From Sialis fuliginosa (Eukaryota > Arthropoda > Insecta > Megaloptera > Sialidae): a stretch of DNA of 64,000 nt. Both the position numbers and the translations under genes were made by a program. How positions within the stretch are numbered: position 1 is the first letter of the stretch; every line of letters starts with the position of its first letter. The stretch spans positions 13,118,761-13,182,760 of the forward strand of contig OY540818.1 in NCBI GenBank assembly GCA_961205875.1. The letters run 5' to 3'. This document shows positions 59,484-64,000 of this stretch, piece after piece. Below the pieces are notes generated by a model. That model searched no databases. It was not told the origin of the DNA and saw only the letters and a program-made list of their open reading frames with translations.

Positions 59484-59984
59484 TTATGTTACTGGCACCA
59501 GTTATGGACGCTTTAAGAGTATTGTTTTTTAAGATCGATGGGAATCTTTTTGTAATTCTCATGAACTCATGTTATTAATAAAACAAGTACCTCTTTATTA
59601 AATCAATATAATTACCAAAGTCCGCAAATATAGTTTGTTTTTTTAAATTAAAACCTTTTATTTTGTTTATGTTTTTTTCAGTAACGGATAAAGTGAAATC
59701 AGTAATGGGGACCCAGTGATGGACACTTGCTAATGATGCCAAAATGATAAGTACTACGTTACAAAAGTTATAAAATAAAGAATCGTAAAATTTGAAACAA
59801 TGTAAAGTAGACGCTTTGATAATATAATAATTAATAAATAGATTACACTAATAATTTTGATACCCATTAGCCAATTGTCATCAAATTAAACAGTTTTACA
59901 GTTAAGTGTATAGATTAATATTCAGTAATGGCAGTAATCAAATATCAACAAATATTTCCAGTTTAGTACAGAGCCAATATCTTA
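59484..59984 (-). mobile_element. TIR element family A, copy 6 (inverted, right end degraded)
   Basis: TGTTACTGGCACCAGTTATG at the left. The interior is the reverse complement of copy 1, with CAGTAATGG and CAGTGATGG iterations at about 59700-59720 and 59927. The right end is reduced to 'gagccaatatctta'. Confidence 0.75.
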
Positions 59985-60405
59985 TATCATTTTTTAAATT
60001 TTCCAAACATAAACAAAATTAAATAAATGCAATAGATATAGGTATAAGTATGCAAACATATTTAAGCTATCAAATAATATTAATTGCTGATTTTAAACTA
60101 AAAAAATTATCAAAATATTTTAATTGTAGTTATTAAAATATTTTCGAATACTTATTGATCATTTCAAAATAATTATAGATAATTACTTCATTATTTATGC
60201 TTTTATTTTTTAGATCACCATTAATTTGTCATATTTATCAAACATTACACGATCAACATGTTGAGTAAAAAACACAAATCATTACATTGGCTAAAACCTA
60301 TAAACCGATTCGATCAAAATTCAATAGATATACGCAACCTCATATTCAAAATGTATATTAATAAAAATTATTTCAAGGATAAAAAGGTTTCTTCATATTG
60401 CTAGT
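59985..60405. other. AT-rich spacer
   Basis: No feature recognised. Confidence 0.55.
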
Positions 60406-60855
60406 CAGAGACGTAACTACAGAAGTTATTAGGTGAACACCGCCCACGCAGAATTTCTTTAATTATGAGATATTACTAAAACTGATCTCAAAATATTTTT
60501 TTATAAACAGGCTAATAAAGATAATAGGTAAAAATTTCGTATTTAGTAACTAATAAGTTAAATATTTAATTCACAAAAATATCTACTTCATTAATCTGTA
60601 CCTTTTCAAGTGTAAATTAAGATTAATCAATTTCATATTTAAAGGACAAAACTATAATTATACTATAATTATAACTATAATTATATCTGTTATAGGTTTC
60701 AAACAAAATTTTATAAACAAATAAAAAATACTGTTTTGAAATTTTAATTATACCGAAAATGAATTTTTGGAAAAAAAAAACTTGTTCTATTTTCTCTATT
60801 GAAAATATTTAAATTTTGTATAACACTTCTCTATGCGTTTCTTGTTACGTCCCTG
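60406..60855. mobile_element. hAT-like MITE with long imperfect flanking repeat, 450 bp
   Basis: The termini CAGAGACGTAAC and (complement) CAGGGACGTAAC match at 11 of 12 positions. CTTCATATTGCTAGT directly precedes the left end and CTTCATTGCTAGT directly follows the right end, a duplication of 13-15 bp differing by a 2-base indel. The interior is AT-rich with a three-unit ACTATAATTAT iteration at 60651-60685. It is non-coding. Confidence 0.7.
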
Positions 60856-61179
60856 CTTCATTGCTAGTCCAGTTTGCAGGAGGATAATATTTCAAAACAG
60901 TCTTCATCATTATAAATTACCCAGCGGCGTCGGTGTTGTTGAAAAAAAAATCACATTCACGTCTTGTGTGCTTAGACTGGGTGTGGCCGGTGACGAGCTC
61001 TTGCTCGTTACGTAACAGACGAGTTTTTGCAACCAGCAGTGATCGAGATATCGTTGAATTCCGTCTTAGATATCTGATATACTTAGTTTACACTGTCGGA
61101 AGTACGCGCGATCTTAAATCTTACCGATGTAAACGTAATATGATTTTTGTATTCTAATAGTTTATTTTAGAACTGGGGC
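60856..61179. other. Mixed-composition spacer
   Basis: 60920-61110 is less AT-rich (CAGCGGCGTCGGTGTTG, 'ctgggtgtggccggtgacg'). Small overlapping frames of 60 and 74 codons have no recognisable features. A possible non-coding island. Confidence 0.3.
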
Positions 61180-61480
61180 ATGAAGTTTATTTTTGCTTCC
61201 TCGTAATATCGAAGACACGAGAAGCTTTGTGATCGTTTAAGAATGAAACAAAAAAATTATTCTCCGATTTCAAAATTTTAATTCTTGTCACATGCATAAC
61301 TCATAAGCCACTGTACCGATATTAATGAAACTTGGTTGAATGGTTGAGTCTATCTTGAGGATGGTCCCATTACAAAACCATCAAAATCGTGTGTAAGAAA
61401 GAGGGGTGACGAATGGTTTAAAAATCTAATATAAATTGATACAATTTTCCGTGATAAAAAATAAATTGAAAAATTAAAAA
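61180..61480 (+). repeat. Dispersed repeat family D, copy 4
   Basis: 'cttcctcgtaatatcgaagacacgagaag' and 'tttgtgatcgttt' match 43.04 kb. ATTAATGAAACTTGGTTGAA, GGATGGTCCCATT and ATCAAAATCGTGTG match 25.6 and 43.2 kb. 'gcataactcataagccactgtaccgat' is typical of non-LTR 3' regions. The downstream part is lost. Confidence 0.5.
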
Positions 61481-63520
61481 ATAAAACCCACTATCTACAC
61501 ATTCTTTCAAATATACAAACTGAGATTTTTTTAATTGCTTTACATAACACAAAATCGAACTTATAATATATTAAATATGAACAGCAGTAAATCTAATAAA
61601 TTGACCATAAAATGTAAATAATACTAAATAAATCAAGATAACCTTTTCTAAAGAAATCATTAATTTAAAATAAAAATATCCACGAGCATCTTTAAGACTA
61701 ACAACGTGGCTTGTACGTTTATCTATACATTTTAACGTATAACATTATAAAACATTATTGTTTATATGAGTTGAGATAACAGCGTGTTTTATACTCTATT
61801 AGTTTAAATGTAAACAAACCATTAACAGGTAATAAATATATTCTATTTCGCGTCCTAATAGGTGGATGTCAATATGCTTCAGTTTTACATTTCTTATAAT
61901 AAAAACTTCAACAAGGAACATCAAAAATAGACCGGTATATTATGATGTGGGTTTCGCGTCATTACAGATTGTGTTACAGCCCACGGTATAAGAAATTAAA
62001 TATTAAGTTATTAAATTAACAGAATGACATCAATATATTTTGATTCTGTTTGAAGAAATATAAAAATAAATGTACTATTTATAATATCCATTTAAAAAAA
62101 TCAATAACATACATAGTACATTCATGTTTATTATGTTTCTATAGCCTGTGATATTTGTTTATTGTTAAATGTAATAATTATTTACAATATACTTTTATCA
62201 GTTTGAGGGCATTCAAATATTGCATAAGTAGGCTTAAGGGGGTGGGGGGTTAAGTTTATTTTATTACTTTTGCTGGCATAGAGAATTGGGGGGGGGGGGG
62301 GGGGGAGACGAAAAATCATACATAATCTAAAAACTACAATATAATGAATATTTAAAAAATAATATCGGTTATTTAAAATTAATAAAATTTATTTTTTTAC
62401 TTCCATACTTTTATTTACATATTCTTTATAAGAAAAAAACATGCGTTCCGAGAATTACCCTTATCACTAATTATGAAACATAATAAACAATAAATAATGA
62501 TCAATATTTTGTTGAATTTTATGTATTTTTTTCACAACAATTATGATAAAATATTAATTAATTTACAATTATATTGAAATAAAGATTTATATACATATTT
62601 ATACACACGATACATATATCCATAATAAAATTTATAACAGCATAATTTTCTACAAATGCATTAAGTAAAACGTCTGCCATAAAACATGACAAAATGCAAA
62701 TAAAAATGAGTGTATGTCAAACATAAAAAGAAATTTATAATTTTTATTCCTATATTTGAATATAAAAAATTATACTATGTAAGTATGTAAGTAATTATCT
62801 ATAGATCTTTTACATACTGATGCACTAATAAATTAAAATGCATATAGGACATTTTTACATCAATATAATGGTATAATACAATATCTTAAATTGATTGGCC
62901 ACCGGTATTAATAAAATTAAATTTTATGATCAATATTATCAAATGTTAACAAATTTGATATGGTTGAATTTACATAGAGAAATGTTGGAATCTAGATGTA
63001 TGCATTGGCGTTATCTGTTGAAATAAATAGGGTATATTTACTCTTTTTAATTATTCATTTATTATTATTTAATCTTGATTTTATACTGTGATAAAATAAA
63101 GAATAATATAAAAGCAAGTTAATCAAAAATAAAATTTTTGTTTTTAAGACTATACATTTTCTTATAGGCCATATTTTTTTAGTTCTTATTGTCTGTTTAT
63201 TCCGATTTGATTCAAAAACTATTACAGAAATGATTTCAGTTTAACTTTATTTTATTTTGATTTTAATTATTTTTAAGTTTATTTTAACAAACAGTTGATA
63301 ATTTTTATAAAAAAAGAAGATTCAAGGTATGTTGAAATGACAAAAAGAAATTAAAAGTAGTTATAATGTAAATGTAATAAAATCATCATCATGTTGTGCT
63401 TATGTTTTTACGTTTTTTTTTTAATTTATAGGTATGTTCTTTGCTCAGGTTTTAGTATATATTTTGTTATATTAGGTAACAAAAAATAAATAATAAATCA
63501 AGTTGGAAAAAAGTTTGCCA
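61481..63520. other. AT-rich spacer with G runs
   Basis: AGGGGGTGGGGGGTT lies at about 62237-62251 and an 18-base G run at 62288-62305. Nothing else is recognised in 2 kb. Confidence 0.5.
62288..62305. repeat. Poly-G homopolymer (18 G)
   Basis: An uninterrupted G run, striking in DNA this AT-rich. Together with the G tracts at 62237-62249 it offers enough G runs for a possible quadruplex. Its length may be a sequencing or assembly estimate. Confidence 0.85.
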
Positions 63521-63721
63521 CCAGCGCACTCTTTCTGCTTAAACCATTAAATATTGAACAATATAATGCAGTAAAGAATTGTGTAGAGTAACAAGATCTT
63601 AAATAAACTCCGAGATACCATATATATAACTTTTATATCTACGCCACAGTGACTGCTTTTATGTTATAAGAAAATTAAAAAGATTTAAAGTAGGAGCGAA
63701 GCCGCGGGCACACCTAGTTTA
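63521..63721 (-). mobile_element. RTE-like or derived SINE fragment, minus strand
   Basis: The complement from about 63720 reads AACTAGGTGTGCCCGCGGC, then 'ttcgctcctac', the classical start of the repeat class seen at 10.7 kb. The far end is not defined; it continues leftward for an estimated 100-200 bp. Confidence 0.45.
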
Positions 63722-64000
63722 ATATATGAATAAACAAAATTTTAAGAAAAAAATAAAGTTTTACTTATATGAATTTAATATTGGCATCCACTGCATACCG
63801 GTATCTAAATCTAACACTGTTTTTATGTGATATAAGATTATTGAAAATGTTAATAGACACTAAAGATATACAAATTATATTGAAACTCATATCGTAAATT
63901 AAGTTGGTCCAAAACTGAATCTGAAGAAACTGCTTTTGTAGATATTTTGAGTAAAATGTTATTTCAGTAATTTTAATTTCATTTGAGGTGACGAAGTAAA
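63722..64000. other. AT-rich spacer to the window end
   Basis: No feature recognised. Confidence 0.55.

Noticed and set aside
1-64000. CRISPR array, bacterial operon or phage-like module
   Set aside because: No regularly spaced direct repeats with unique spacers, no ribosome binding sites and no long prokaryote-like frames. The transposon content is eukaryotic.
1-64000. Assignment to a Hox cluster
   Set aside because: Hox-like motifs are short and common in AT-rich DNA. No homeobox exon, and no iab-4 or mir-10 precursor was found.

Overview
This is a gene-free window of a eukaryotic nuclear genome, most probably an insect or another arthropod. The sequence is visibly about 70% A+T and carries stops in all frames. 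The longest open frame is about 115 codons, and none resembles a known protein. There is no operon structure, no ribosome binding site pattern, no rRNA and no intact tRNA. The arthropod assignment rests on the type of transposon remnant: several hAT-type termini (CAGTGGCG..., CAGAGGTTCCC..., TAGAGATGTACC...), a pogo/Tigger-like terminus, and RTE-like non-LTR fragments of the 'gtgcccgcggcttcgct ... cagacagacag' type common in insect intergenic DNA. I cannot name the species or order.

The window holds three layers. (1) Mobile DNA: six copies of one ~0.5-0.6 kb inverted-terminal-repeat element (TIR near TAAGGTACTGGCACCAGT) at about 6.6, 12.3, 29.7, 48.7, 56.6 and 59.5 kb; two copies of a hAT-ended element built around a near-perfect ~745 bp palindrome (2.3-3.4 and 53.4-55.0 kb) plus a broken third piece at 46.25 kb; several small hAT-like elements, some with visible target-site duplications (23.1, 39.3 and 60.4 kb); smaller foldback repeats and unclassified dispersed families. 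(2) Short islands of higher G+C and higher complexity (about 1.4, 8.9, 10.2, 16.5, 18.9, 21.1, 34.5, 36.2, 48.4, 51.3, 56.3, 57.3 and 58.6 kb). They stand out from the AT-rich background and are candidates for regulatory elements or unannotated non-coding exons. Some contain matches to nuclear-receptor, E-box or homeodomain sites. (3) Long AT-rich spacer with microsatellites and homopolymer runs.

The simplest reading is intergenic or long-intron DNA, perhaps a regulatory gene desert around a developmental gene, but nothing here identifies that gene. I found no defence system, CRISPR array or other multi-gene system. The observations most worth checking are the long hairpin elements (possible dsRNA or small-RNA sources), two short miRNA-like hairpins, the ecdysone-response-like palindrome at 24.66 kb, the overlapping E-box/DR1 at 57.47 kb and the isolated G+C island at 10.2-10.5 kb.
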